Positions 36,739-45,685 of a stretch of DNA of 64,000 nucleotides are shown here, in pieces; position 1 is the stretch's first letter, and each line of letters begins with the position of its first letter. The stretch is from assembly GCA_022360655.1 (NCBI GenBank), contig JAKSCK010000070.1, forward strand, positions 1 through 64,000, written 5' to 3'. The notes below the pieces were generated by a model. That model had not been told where the DNA came from, did not search any database, and saw only the letters and a list, made by a program, of their open reading frames with translations. The position numbers were made by a program, and so were the translations under genes. Source of the stretch: Spirochaetales bacterium (lineage in GTDB: Bacteria > Spirochaetota > Spirochaetia > DSM-2461).

Positions 36739-36811
36739 GGTGGATGACGGGATTTGAACCCGCGACAACCAGAACCACAATCTGGCGCTCTACCACTGAA
36801 CTACATCCACC
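36739..36811 (-). tRNA. tRNA-His (anticodon GTG)
   Basis: Acceptor GTGGATG/CATCCAC with an encoded extra 5' G (position -1) facing C73, as tRNA-His needs. Anticodon loop TTGTGGT and T-arm CGGGTTTGAATCCCG. CCA not encoded. Same strand and upstream of tRNA-Arg, so likely one transcript. Confidence 0.94.
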
Positions 36812-36821
36812 ATGAATTAAG

Positions 36822-36857
36822 CCCGTAAACCCGCTTTGGGTTACGGGGAACTTTTTT
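36822..36857 (+). terminator. Terminator-like hairpin in the yhbY leader
   Basis: CCCGTAA-A-CCC pairs with GGG-TTACGGG around a GCTTT loop, followed by GAACTTTTTT. There is no plus-strand gene just upstream for it to end. It lies about 90 bases before yhbY, so it could be an attenuator. Confidence 0.5.
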
Positions 36858-36946
36858 ACCCTCAACCGGCCCATTGTGTCAATACGAGGGTGGACGCAAC
36901 CTTGCGGGAAATCGTATTCTCGAGCCTCGCACAAGGAGCATCCTCC

Positions 36947-37249
36947 ATGGAACTCACGAAATATCAGCGACGCTGGCTTGCCTCAAAAGCCCAACGAATT
37001 CATCCCACAGTGATGATTGGGAAAGAAGGTTTATCGGATGGTGTCGCCGGACAAACGGTTGCAGAACTTGAGGCTCATGAGCTGATTAAAGTTCGTTTTG
37101 TTGGGCATAAGGAATATCGTGATGATATTGCCCCTCTTCTCGCTGAACGAACGGAATCGGTACTGGTTCGTTGCATTGGTCATGTGGCCATTCTCTATCG
37201 ACCTCGAGAAGATGCTGAAAAGCGGGATATTCATCTTCCCAAGCGTTAA
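36947..37249 (+). CDS. yhbY: YhbY-family RNA-binding protein (CRM domain)
   Basis: This 100-residue protein of the CRM/YhbY fold is associated with 50S ribosome assembly. It opens LTKYQRRWLASKAQRIHPTV, has the family motif IGKEGLSDGV (the GxxG RNA-binding loop) and ends with the strand AILYRP. The ATG has AAGGAG eight bases upstream. The longer reading to 36836 overlaps a hairpin and is rejected. Monocistronic, ending at a terminator. Confidence 0.92.
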   Translation: MELTKYQRRWLASKAQRIHPTVMIGKEGLSDGVAGQTVAELEAHELIKVRFVGHKEYRDDIAPLLAERTESVLVRCIGHVAILYRPREDAEKRDIHLPKR

Positions 37250-37263
37250 TAATCTGTTCTTAA

Positions 37264-37295
37264 ATCGACCCCTTCCGGGGGTTGGTGCCTTTTTT
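37264..37295 (+). terminator. Terminator of yhbY; recurring motif copy e
   Basis: TAAATCGACCCCTTCCGGGGGT forms a short ACCCC/GGGGT stem starting in the extragenic motif, with six T at 37290-37295 after a seven-base gap. Confidence 0.6.
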
Positions 37296-37373
37296 CACAA
37301 AATGATGAGTGGTTAATTAGCCACGTCCTCAGTGCTTCTGGGGACGTGGTTGTCCTCATTTCTGGGCAGAGCA

Positions 37374-38744
37374 TCAGTGAGAGGTTTTGGGAGATTCCGT
37401 GTTTTTTTGCAAGCCTTCTGGTTTGTAGAGAAGAAGCGGAGCTACAAAAACAAAACAGAGCACTTCTGTGAAGACCAGGGGCAGCCAGAGTCCCCAATCT
37501 CCGGTTAATCCCTGGAACAATGCCAAACCAACCACAATCCCAATAAGACTTCGGATGATGGATAAACCTGCGGAGATCAGTGGCTGATCAATGGCGGTGT
37601 AATAGGACACGGCTATGATGTTGATGCCGGTTAAGAAGAATGATGCGGCAAAAAATTGAAGAATGTGGTTTGCTGTGATGATGGTTCCTGCGTCAGCCGT
37701 GAAGAGAGCCGCAACATGTTCTCCCCAGAAAAAGAGAATGAGGGCCAAGCAGGTGCCTATGGTGAAAACTGAGGCCATGGCTAGCTGTCGTAAGGAACGA
37801 ACACGGTTTTGATTTTGAGCGCCGTGATTGTAACTCACGGGGGACTGGATTCCATCAGAAATCCCATAGAAGAGCATGATGGCCACATTGGCGGCCTGCA
37901 AGGCAATTCCAAATCCGGCCACTCCGCCTTCACCGGCTTGGCGCAAAATAGCCCAGTTAAAAATAAACCCTGAAATAGCCAGGGAGGCCATGGTAAGGAA
38001 TTCTGAGGAGCCATTGAATAACATGGCCCGAATCTCTTTTAGCACAAACCTTGGGCGTTGAAAGCTCCAATGACTACGAGTGATCAGAATAATCAGAAAA
38101 ACAATGCAAGGCAGCAACTGTGAGAGCCCGGTGGCAAGGGCGGCTCCCTGCATTTCCCAACCGAAGTAACCAACAAGAAGTCCATCCAAAATTACATTGA
38201 GAACTGTACCTGATACGGTGACAGCCACAACGGCCACAGGGCGTCCATCAAGTTTCAAAAAAAAGGAAAGAATAAAATTTAAGAGGAAGGGGGGAAAAAA
38301 CCAAGCGATGGTTTGGGCATACTGCTGTGTATACAGGGCTGTGACACCGGTAACCCCAAGGTTTTTTTCTAGGATAAGAGGAGATGCCATAGCATAGGTA
38401 ACAAATATGCTGATGATGGAAACGGTTAGGGCAAGAAAAAATGTGACATTGAAGTAGTTGTTGCTTTTTTCTTGTTCCCCACGTCCGTGGTGAATCCCTG
38501 CCAGGGTCACTCCGCCAATGGCAATCATTGAGCTGAAGCCAATGATGAAATTGAGGACAGGAAAAAAGAGGGTGATGCCGGCAATGCCTTCTGGTCCTAC
38601 ATAGCGCCCAATGAAAATGGAATCCACAAGCCCTGCGGTGGTTTGGGCCAACATTGCCAGTATAGAAGGAACCGCATATTTGATAAAAATCCCCAAAATT
38701 CGATCCTTTCCGAGGTTGATGGGGGGAGAAGAGGCACTTTTCAT
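37374..38744 (-). CDS. MATE-family efflux transporter
   Basis: This 456-residue inner-membrane protein has about 12 transmembrane segments in two halves. The first half starts IKYAVPSILAMLAQTTAGLVDSIFIGRYVG, the typical MATE opening, with FFPVLNFIIGFSSMIAIGG. These proteins export cationic drugs or metabolites by Na+ or H+ antiport. ATG 38744 (MKSASSPP) is taken as start with a weak AGG. TTG 38771 would add nine residues. It follows the pseudouridine synthase gene on the same strand. Confidence 0.88.
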   Translation of the reverse strand: MKSASSPPINLGKDRILGIFIKYAVPSILAMLAQTTAGLVDSIFIGRYVGPEGIAGITLFFPVLNFIIGFSSMIAIGGVTLAGIHHGRGEQEKSNNYFNVTFFLALTVSIISIFVTYAMASPLILEKNLGVTGVTALYTQQYAQTIAWFFPPFLLNFILSFFLKLDGRPVAVVAVTVSGTVLNVILDGLLVGYFGWEMQGAALATGLSQLLPCIVFLIILITRSHWSFQRPRFVLKEIRAMLFNGSSEFLTMASLAISGFIFNWAILRQAGEGGVAGFGIALQAANVAIMLFYGISDGIQSPVSYNHGAQNQNRVRSLRQLAMASVFTIGTCLALILFFWGEHVAALFTADAGTIITANHILQFFAASFFLTGINIIAVSYYTAIDQPLISAGLSIIRSLIGIVVGLALFQGLTGDWGLWLPLVFTEVLCFVFVAPLLLYKPEGLQKNTESPKTSH

Positions 38745-38812
38745 GGACTGGAGCCTAGCGGTTTGTACCAACGCAATTCAAGTCGCCCTTGGAAACTTCT
38801 GGGAGACTCGTC

Positions 38813-39511
38813 TTATTCCAAAACCAGCGATTCTTCCCATGAAAAGCGTTTGGCAACCTGGAGAAAGCGTTCATCTGGAGGGGCTGTGAGAGAAATTCGT
38901 TCTCCTGTTTTGGGGTGTATAAAGGAAAGGCGATGTGCTCGGAGCATCATCCCTTCCAATCCGGTTTGTTCTCGCCAAATCTTGTTTCTTGGATTATCTC
39001 CATGGGGAATATCACCCAGAATGGGGTGGTTGGAACGGGCCATATGCCGACGAATCTGATGAAAACGACCGGTTTCTAAGATGCATTCCACAAGGCTGTA
39101 GCGGCTGGTTGGAAAAACGCCGTCAGACCATGGAGCCTCTGCTGTTGCCAGGCCTCTCCAGCGGGTGCTGGCCTCCCGTTCTGGCTTTCCTGGAGCTTGG
39201 CGCATAGGAGAATCCTCTACACCGGCTCCTTCCATCCATCCCCGAACCACACACAGATAACGTTTATCCATACTGTCCTTGCTTCGGACGGCAAGTCCCA
39301 GGGCTGATGCGGTTTCCCTTTCCTTGGCAATGAGGAGTATTCCTCCCACGGGGCGGTCTAGTCGGTGAGCCGGGAAGAGTTGGATTCCCCGCTCTTCTTC
39401 GAGAATGGCCTGGACACTGGTTTCACCCCGAGACATTTTTGTGGGATGAACATGCATGTCCCGCGGTTTGTTGATGGCAAAGAGATAATCATCTTCATAG
39501 AGAATGGTCAC
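38813..39511 (-). CDS. RluA-family pseudouridine synthase
   Basis: This 232-residue enzyme converts uridine to pseudouridine in tRNA or rRNA. The catalytic motif HRLDRPVGG places Asp near residue 51. YLCVVRGW and ETGRFHQIRRHMA are family motifs. Small size and no S4 domain suggest the TruC/RluA branch (TruC acts on tRNA U65). The exact target is not decidable. It starts at GTG inside the RarA stop (GTGA overlap), so translation is coupled. Confidence 0.87.
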   Translation of the reverse strand: MTILYEDDYLFAINKPRDMHVHPTKMSRGETSVQAILEEERGIQLFPAHRLDRPVGGILLIAKERETASALGLAVRSKDSMDKRYLCVVRGWMEGAGVEDSPMRQAPGKPEREASTRWRGLATAEAPWSDGVFPTSRYSLVECILETGRFHQIRRHMARSNHPILGDIPHGDNPRNKIWREQTGLEGMMLRAHRLSFIHPKTGERISLTAPPDERFLQVAKRFSWEESLVLE

Positions 39512-41727
39512 GAAGTTCGAACTCCATTAATGCGCCAGAATGCGGTTTCCCATGTGACCTTTTGGCCGGTCAGGACGGAAAGAAGTGTTTTGCTGAGCTC
39601 TTGCCAGAGATCTTGTCCCAATTCTTGGCTCATGCGTTGCCCATAGCTTCCCATTCGATCTGTGGAAAACCAGGCTTCCAGAAGCGGGGGAGAGAGGATG
39701 CGCTGCTCCTTGGCGCTCATGGGTTCCATCACCACATTCCAGCCGGCTTCAGAAAACTGCTGAATGATTTGGTCTTGCCCTTTTTGTGGGGTAAGGCTGG
39801 CATGAACAATGCGTTCTGCTGCTTGAAACTTTTTGAAATGCGGGGCTGCAATCAGATGAGCTGGGATGAGCTGACTCAAAGTGGTCCCTGCTTCTGGACG
39901 GGGTTCGGCCAGAAGAATCACTGCCTCTTCTGCCGCTAAGTGACGAAGGGTGTGAAGGGCCTGGTTTTTGGTGTTTTCATCTCCCATATTGGCCAGCCAG
40001 TTGCGGGCAATGATGTGGTCATAGCGTTGGTCCTGTTCCGTGAGTTCTTTCACCAGAGATGAATCCGGCAAAACACCTCGCTGAAAGCGAGGTCGTTCTG
40101 AAACCGGGAGCCCCCCAGCAAGCCAACTGAGGGCATCATAGGCTTTTGTGTTGGGACAGAGGGCGGTTACCCCTCCTTCCGGAACTCGGCGATGGGCCTC
40201 CCAGACCAGGGCTCCTGCAGGGTCGGCAAGGATGAGGATGCGGTGATGACGTTGAGGAGACCAATGCTGATAGAGGGCATGGCGAATGGCCAGGGCCAGT
40301 GTTTCTTGACGACTCTCCGTCCGGCGCACCCACCGTTCGCGTTCATCATCTCCAGGAGAGTAGGTGAGAACTTCTCCTGGTTGGCTTTCATCTGTTTCCA
40401 ACATGGCGGCCACTTGGGCTTCTCGCCGAGAAATGACAGTGTCCCGCACCACGCCTTCATGGCCAAGATGCCCTGGCCTGTAAAAGACTCGTCCCGCCAG
40501 GCCATCGGGAAGATATTGCTGGGCGGTCCAATGGTCACGCCAGGCATGGGGATATTTGTATCCTTCTCCATGGCCAAAGGAATGTTTATCCCGGCTATCA
40601 TCCCGGAGGTGGTTGGGCACATCTTTATTGCGTTCCTCATCCACGGCTTTGAGGGCATCAAAAAATCCCAAAGCGGAGTTTGATTTGGGACATGTGGCCA
40701 GATAGAGGGCGGCGTGTGTGAGGTGAAATTGGCCTTCTGGCAGACCAACTCGGTCAAAGGCGGCGGCACAGGATTCCACCACGCCCAGAGCTTCAGGAGC
40801 AGCCAGTCCCACATCTTCACAGGCACTGATGAGCATGCGTCGGAAGATGAACCGGGGATCTTCTCCAGCGCGAATCATGAGGGCCATCCAGTAGAGGGCG
40901 GCATCGGGATCAGAGCCTCGGAGGGATTTGATGAAGGCACTGATGGTATCAAAATGGTAGTCGCCCTCTTTGTCATAGAGGACGGCCTTCTTTTGGATGC
41001 TTTCTTCGGCAGCGGCCAGGGAGACCGTGATGCGGCTTCCTTTGGGAGGAGGAAAACGTTCTGGAGAGGTTTCCACCGCCAATTGAAGGGCATTCAGGAG
41101 GCTTCTTGCATCGCCGGAACTGACTTTGACCAGGTGCTCTAAGGCCCCTTCCTCAAATTCTACCGTCCAGTTTCCATATCCCCGTTCCTGATCGGCCAGA
41201 GCCAGACGGGCCACTTGGGCCAGGTGCTCATCTTGGAGGGCGGTGAGCTGAAAGACGCGGCTCCGGCTCACCAGGGCCTTATTCACTTCAAAATAGGGAT
41301 TTTCTGTGGTGGCACCAATGAGGATGACGGTACCATTTTCCACCCATGGGAGCAGGGCGTCTTGCTGGGATTTGTTCCAGCGATGCACCTCATCCACAAA
41401 GAGAATGGTTCGTTTGCTGTGAAGATCTCGGGCATCCTTGGCATCAGAAATTTCCCGGCGGATATCGGCCACTCCTGTGAGCACGGCATTGAGAGTGACA
41501 AACCGACTCTGGGTGCTGCCGGCAATCACCCGGGCCAGGGTGGTTTTGCCTGTTCCTGGAGGACCGTAAAAGATGAGGCTGGAGAGTTGGTCGGCATCGA
41601 TGGCCCGACGGAGTAGGCGGCCCACACCCACAATATGGTCTTGCCCCACATACTCCTCAAGATTTCTTGGGCGCATTCGGGCCGCCAGGGGTTGGTTCGC
41701 TGGAACCGCATCAGCAAAGAGATCCAC
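39508..41727 (-). CDS. rarA: RarA/MgsA AAA+ ATPase fused to a methyltransferase-like C-terminal region
   Basis: This is a 739-residue protein. Residues 1 to about 430 are a complete replication-associated recombination protein: [18 protein letters not shown], Walker [13 protein letters not shown], Walker [11 protein letters not shown], sensor [12 protein letters not shown] and the C-terminal [11 protein letters not shown] motif. Normal RarA ends there. The extra 300 residues resemble a Rossmann-type methyltransferase scaffold ([41 protein letters not shown]), but SAM-binding residues look weak. GTG start with AATAGG upstream. It acts at stalled forks; the extension's role is unknown. Confidence 0.85.
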   Translation of the reverse strand: MDLFADAVPANQPLAARMRPRNLEEYVGQDHIVGVGRLLRRAIDADQLSSLIFYGPPGTGKTTLARVIAGSTQSRFVTLNAVLTGVADIRREISDAKDARDLHSKRTILFVDEVHRWNKSQQDALLPWVENGTVILIGATTENPYFEVNKALVSRSRVFQLTALQDEHLAQVARLALADQERGYGNWTVEFEEGALEHLVKVSSGDARSLLNALQLAVETSPERFPPPKGSRITVSLAAAEESIQKKAVLYDKEGDYHFDTISAFIKSLRGSDPDAALYWMALMIRAGEDPRFIFRRMLISACEDVGLAAPEALGVVESCAAAFDRVGLPEGQFHLTHAALYLATCPKSNSALGFFDALKAVDEERNKDVPNHLRDDSRDKHSFGHGEGYKYPHAWRDHWTAQQYLPDGLAGRVFYRPGHLGHEGVVRDTVISRREAQVAAMLETDESQPGEVLTYSPGDDERERWVRRTESRQETLALAIRHALYQHWSPQRHHRILILADPAGALVWEAHRRVPEGGVTALCPNTKAYDALSWLAGGLPVSERPRFQRGVLPDSSLVKELTEQDQRYDHIIARNWLANMGDENTKNQALHTLRHLAAEEAVILLAEPRPEAGTTLSQLIPAHLIAAPHFKKFQAAERIVHASLTPQKGQDQIIQQFSEAGWNVVMEPMSAKEQRILSPPLLEAWFSTDRMGSYGQRMSQELGQDLWQELSKTLLSVLTGQKVTWETAFWRINGVRTS

Positions 41728-41735
41728 AAATCAGC

Positions 41736-42335
41736 CTATTCAGAGAGAAACTGGCGAATCTGCTCTTTTCCCCGGGTGAGCACCTCTCCAAATTGGGTGT
41801 CTATTCGGCCCAGTTCCTCGGAGAGAACTTTGGTGAATTCAGGATCTTGGTCTGCTGTGAGGGGAACGGCTTGACCTGTTTGCTGGCGGAGTTGGGCCTC
41901 CTTTTGACGGAGCCGGGGTTCCCACTGGGCTCGAAGGCCTTCATCAAGTTGCTTGAGGGATTCAAGGTATTGGGTGAAGAGATCCTGAACCTGCATCATG
42001 AGGTTGGACATGCTCTCTTTTTGTTCTGCTGTTGTGCTGAGCATTTCTAGAGCTTTGCTGAGGGGGGGGACCTTGGCCATGTCACTTTCATAACGGGGAA
42101 GAGTCAGATTGGCGAGAACCGTAGAGAGAATCCCCTCTTTCACCCAGGCCCCTTCTTCTTCATTACGAAGGATTTCTTCTTCAAAGGAAATCTTCTCTGC
42201 AGGATTGGAGAAGTATTTTGCTGCTATGGCCTGGCCACGTTTGGTGGCTTGGTCTTTACGGACAGCATTTTTATCAGTTTTCACAGCAGCGGTTCGCTCT
42301 AAAGCAAGCTCTAAGGCTGATTTAATCTTACTCAT
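41736..42335 (-). CDS. Hypothetical helical protein
   Basis: This 199-residue cytoplasmic protein is rich in Glu, Lys, Gln and Leu, with predicted long helices (EQKESMSNLMMQVQDLFTQY; RLRQKEAQLRQQTGQ). No signal peptide or known motif. ATG 42335 with GGGAG seven bases upstream. It ends nine bases before the rarA start, so it is part of the same transcript. Family not recognised. Confidence 0.65.
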   Translation of the reverse strand: MSKIKSALELALERTAAVKTDKNAVRKDQATKRGQAIAAKYFSNPAEKISFEEEILRNEEEGAWVKEGILSTVLANLTLPRYESDMAKVPPLSKALEMLSTTAEQKESMSNLMMQVQDLFTQYLESLKQLDEGLRAQWEPRLRQKEAQLRQQTGQAVPLTADQDPEFTKVLSEELGRIDTQFGEVLTRGKEQIRQFLSE

Positions 42336-42449
42336 GATGGTACTCCCAACTCCAAAGATACGCGTGAATGAACTGGGGGACAAGGACGGGATGTAGAGGG
42401 GGGATGGTATGGCACCCAAATGCAAGAGATGAAGAGGAAAGAAACGCTC

Positions 42450-43046
42450 TTATAGACAAGAAAATTGTCGTGTTTTTTTGTTGGTGATGAGAGCATCGAT
42501 GGGTTGATCATGGGGGAGTGTGGGAACCTTCTCAACCACCTGGGCTTCGAAGGCATATCCCACACGCCATAGTGTTTGATTCAGGTTCTGAAAACGTCGG
42601 AGAAAGCGATCATAATATCCTCCTCCTCGTCCAAGCCGTTGTCCTTTCTCATCAAAGGCCATACCAGGAACAATCATCACCGTCAGTTCCGAATTGGGAG
42701 TCCAAATCTCTGCGCTGGGATGGGGTTCGCGTAATCCCCATTTTCCTTCCACAAAGGGACCGGATGGAGATTCTAAGCAAAGAAATTCCATGGAACTTTT
42801 TTGTATGACTGGTGCATACACCGTTTTTCCGGCATGGAATGCCGCTTCAATGAGGGGATGGGTGTCCAATTCTTCCCGGAAGGCCAAATAGGTGAGCAGG
42901 TGAGCGCATTCCTTCCATTGTGGTGTCTGCATGAGGAGAGAGGCGGCATGGAGAGGAGCATCCCCTCGCTCTTTTTCTTCCAAAGTTGACAGCTGTGTTT
43001 TTACGTCTTTACGGAGAGCCTCTTTGCGCCCTTGGAATCGAATCAT
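42450..43046 (-). CDS. 5-formyltetrahydrofolate cyclo-ligase
   Basis: This 198-residue enzyme converts 5-formyl-THF to 5,10-methenyl-THF using ATP. It has the hallmark LGRGGGYYDRFL near residue 145 and PGMAFDEKG before it. The C-terminal segment is PHDQPIDALITN. ATG 43046 has GGAGG five bases upstream; the reading to 43067 is less likely. Length is typical of MTHFS. Confidence 0.92.
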   Translation of the reverse strand: MIRFQGRKEALRKDVKTQLSTLEEKERGDAPLHAASLLMQTPQWKECAHLLTYLAFREELDTHPLIEAAFHAGKTVYAPVIQKSSMEFLCLESPSGPFVEGKWGLREPHPSAEIWTPNSELTVMIVPGMAFDEKGQRLGRGGGYYDRFLRRFQNLNQTLWRVGYAFEAQVVEKVPTLPHDQPIDALITNKKTRQFSCL

Positions 43047-43063
43047 CTTCGCCTCCAAAGGCA

Positions 43064-43741
43064 TCATAGCGAGGAGTGGGATTTCACGGAATGGGGCAAG
43101 GCTGACTTATTGCTGTAAGGAACGGTAAAACTGGCAGAAAGTCCATTGGTGCGTAGAGCCACAAAATGTCCAATCCGTTCCTGAGATTCCGGAAGTGAAA
43201 TCACCCAGAGCGTGGTGTTTTGATTGGGATTCTTGATGTGAAGGGTGGACTCTTCCGAATGATAAATCAACTGCACGTGGAGCTCTTGGTTTTCCATCAG
43301 TTGTTTTAGGAGAACTGGAGCGGATTCTGATGCCAAGAGAATCATCTCTTCATTGCTTTGACTTTGATAAAGTTGAACGCTCCAACCTGCTGGTATGTGG
43401 GAATTGGCCGGAGTTTCATCATAGTTTAACCACAACAAATAGGAGGACCCGAGGCCCCAGGATTTTCCTTGGGGTATCCCTTCTCCAAGGATGTGGATTC
43501 CAACTCCTCCATGACCATCTTCTAAACCTCCTTCATAGCGGAGGGTGAATTCATAAATCGTGGAACCACTCTGCTCAACAGCCATCCACAATTTGGCGCG
43601 TGGAGCGTGTGCATCCCTTTGATAAAGACGATTATCCTCAAAGACCCAATCTCCTTCTGGAGCTCCAAAGAGTTCTTCTCCAAAGAGTGGCAAGCAAAGG
43701 AGGGGAAGGAAGAGAAGAAGGATGATTCGGAGTGAATTCAT
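43064..43741 (-). CDS. Secreted protein of unknown function
   Basis: This 225-residue protein has a strong signal peptide (LRIILLLFLPLLCLPLFGEE). The mature part looks beta-rich (STIYEFTLRYEGGLEDGHGG, HILGEG), and could be a jelly-roll or concanavalin-like domain. No catalytic motif. ATG 43741 with GAGGAGG seven bases upstream. Divergent from lnt, whose upstream reading frame overlaps its start. Confidence 0.65.
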   Translation of the reverse strand: MNSLRIILLLFLPLLCLPLFGEELFGAPEGDWVFEDNRLYQRDAHAPRAKLWMAVEQSGSTIYEFTLRYEGGLEDGHGGVGIHILGEGIPQGKSWGLGSSYLLWLNYDETPANSHIPAGWSVQLYQSQSNEEMILLASESAPVLLKQLMENQELHVQLIYHSEESTLHIKNPNQNTTLWVISLPESQERIGHFVALRTNGLSASFTVPYSNKSALPHSVKSHSSL

Positions 43742-43887
43742 GGACAAGCCTCCTCGATGGATACACGATTGGAACCAATGAATTTTATGACAATGTACAT
43801 AGAAGAGTATATCCCTTGTTCATGATTCATGGAGAGGGCAATTTCTTTCATTGGAGAAAAGGGAGGAGCAACGAAGAAAGGTCTGAA

Positions 43888-45549
43888 TTGCCCCACCTGG
43901 AGGGGCGTGGTAATCTCTCGTTCGTGACTATTTCAACTGCTTTTCGCCGGTTTGGAACAAATATCGCCTTGGTTGCTCTTGGCGCTGTGCTCTTTGCTCT
44001 TGCATTTCCAAGCTTTCTTTCCGATTGGGGCTGGGGTGTTTTTGCCTGGATCAGTCTTGTTCCTGTGGTGCTTTTGATTCGACGCATCTCGTGGTGGGCC
44101 AGTCCTCTTTGGGGAGCCTTTTATGGTTATGTCACCTATGCCCTGTTCAATTTCTGGCTGGCAACATTTAATCCCGTGAGTTTTGTGATTGTTCCCACCA
44201 TTTACGCGGGTTGGTTCTTCATGCTCTTCCCTCTTCTTGTTCTCGCAGACAGAGCATTTCCCCGCCGGGGATGGCTTGCCCAATTGCTTTTATGGGCAGC
44301 TTTTGAAGTGGTTCGAACTAAGGGCTTTATTGGGTATTCCTATGGTGTTTTAGGCTATAGCCAATACCAATGGACGTCCCTCATTTCTATTTCTGATGTA
44401 TTTGGTGTGATGGGTGTGGGGCTACTTGTGCTCTTCCCTTCTTTCCTTCTGGGGGGATGGCTTCTGGAACGGAACATACTGGTTCCCCCTCAGAGCATCA
44501 CTAAAAGATTGGTTCAGCCACATTCCTCCCGATATTGGATGATTCTGGGAGGACTCTGGGCCGTCCTTGTTCTCTTGGCCAATCTGTATGGCTGGATTCA
44601 GAAAGTGGATTACAGCGATGCACCAACATGGAAACCCGCATTGATTCAGCACAATGTGAATACTTGGCTTTCTGGCAATGAAGCCTGGGCCAATGCCTTG
44701 GATAAACTCATTGAAGAGAGTGAAGACGCACTGTTAGAAAGTCCAGATGCCATCATTTGGCCAGAGACAGCCTTTGTGCCTGCTATTGAATGGCATGATA
44801 AATACAGACAGGATCGAAAACGAGCTGAAATGGTACGGCGGCTCAAAACCTTTTTGGCTCAGCAAGAGATTCCCGTGATTCTGGGCAACAATGATTCAGA
44901 ATTGGATGCTGGAAAGAAGGTGGATTACAATGCGGTACTTCTTTTTGATCAAGATAAAATTGTGGGAAAGTACCGCAAAATCCATTTAGTCCCCTTCAGT
45001 GAGCATTTCCCCTACGCCAAAATTTTCCCTCAATTAATGGAGTACATTGAATCCCAGGGCACGCCACTGTATGGCAAAGGTACAGAGTTCACCACCTTCA
45101 ATCTCAAGCCTTGGGATGGCCCTGTGGTGAGTCCATTTATTTGTTTTGAGGATACCTTTGGATATTTGGCCCGGGGCTTTGTGAATGCCGGCGCCCAGGT
45201 TTTAGTGAACACCACCAATGATTCTTGGAGTCCAGAGCCGGCCTGTGCCATTCAGCACTTAGGAATGGCTGTGTTCCGCTCCGTGGAAAATCGCCGAAGT
45301 TCCGTGCGGGCCACCACTGCTGGATTGACCGCTGTGATTGATCCCAATGGAAAAATCATAAAGAAAATTCCTCCCTTTGAGCAGGGGCACATTGTGGCGG
45401 ATGTCCCAATCTATGATGATGAAACCACCTTCTATACTCGATTTGGGGATTGGTTTGAGGTGGTGATTTTGACCGCATCTGGGGCTTTGGTTTTAGCCGG
45501 TATTGCCCTGCTGATACTGCGCAAGAAATCGGATGTGGGTGAAATGTAA
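43888..45549 (+). CDS. lnt: Apolipoprotein N-acyltransferase
   Basis: This inner-membrane enzyme adds the third acyl chain to lipoproteins. Five to six transmembrane segments come first (from NIALVALGAVLFALAFPSFL). A nitrilase-like domain follows with the triad Glu in IIWPETAF, Lys in KYRKIHLVPF and Cys in PFICFEDTFGY, and a C-terminal transmembrane helix (GALVLAGIALLIL). Start is uncertain: TTG 43888 has AAAGG six bases upstream, GTG 43924 is closer to TM1, and the open frame extends to 43732. It fits with the four predicted lipoprotein genes and the lipoprotein adaptor in this window. Confidence 0.88.
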   Translation: MPHLEGRGNLSFVTISTAFRRFGTNIALVALGAVLFALAFPSFLSDWGWGVFAWISLVPVVLLIRRISWWASPLWGAFYGYVTYALFNFWLATFNPVSFVIVPTIYAGWFFMLFPLLVLADRAFPRRGWLAQLLLWAAFEVVRTKGFIGYSYGVLGYSQYQWTSLISISDVFGVMGVGLLVLFPSFLLGGWLLERNILVPPQSITKRLVQPHSSRYWMILGGLWAVLVLLANLYGWIQKVDYSDAPTWKPALIQHNVNTWLSGNEAWANALDKLIEESEDALLESPDAIIWPETAFVPAIEWHDKYRQDRKRAEMVRRLKTFLAQQEIPVILGNNDSELDAGKKVDYNAVLLFDQDKIVGKYRKIHLVPFSEHFPYAKIFPQLMEYIESQGTPLYGKGTEFTTFNLKPWDGPVVSPFICFEDTFGYLARGFVNAGAQVLVNTTNDSWSPEPACAIQHLGMAVFRSVENRRSSVRATTAGLTAVIDPNGKIIKKIPPFEQGHIVADVPIYDDETTFYTRFGDWFEVVILTASGALVLAGIALLILRKKSDVGEM

Positions 45550-45685
45550 TGCAGAGTTGAACCTCTTGAATGGAATGGATCAAGAGGCTTTCTCTATTGT
45601 TGTGGCCAGGGATCAATGATTCTCCAAGGCCCCATCATGAAAGACATTTTGAGGAAGGGGCTGAGCCCTAAAAAAGGAGAGAAGA

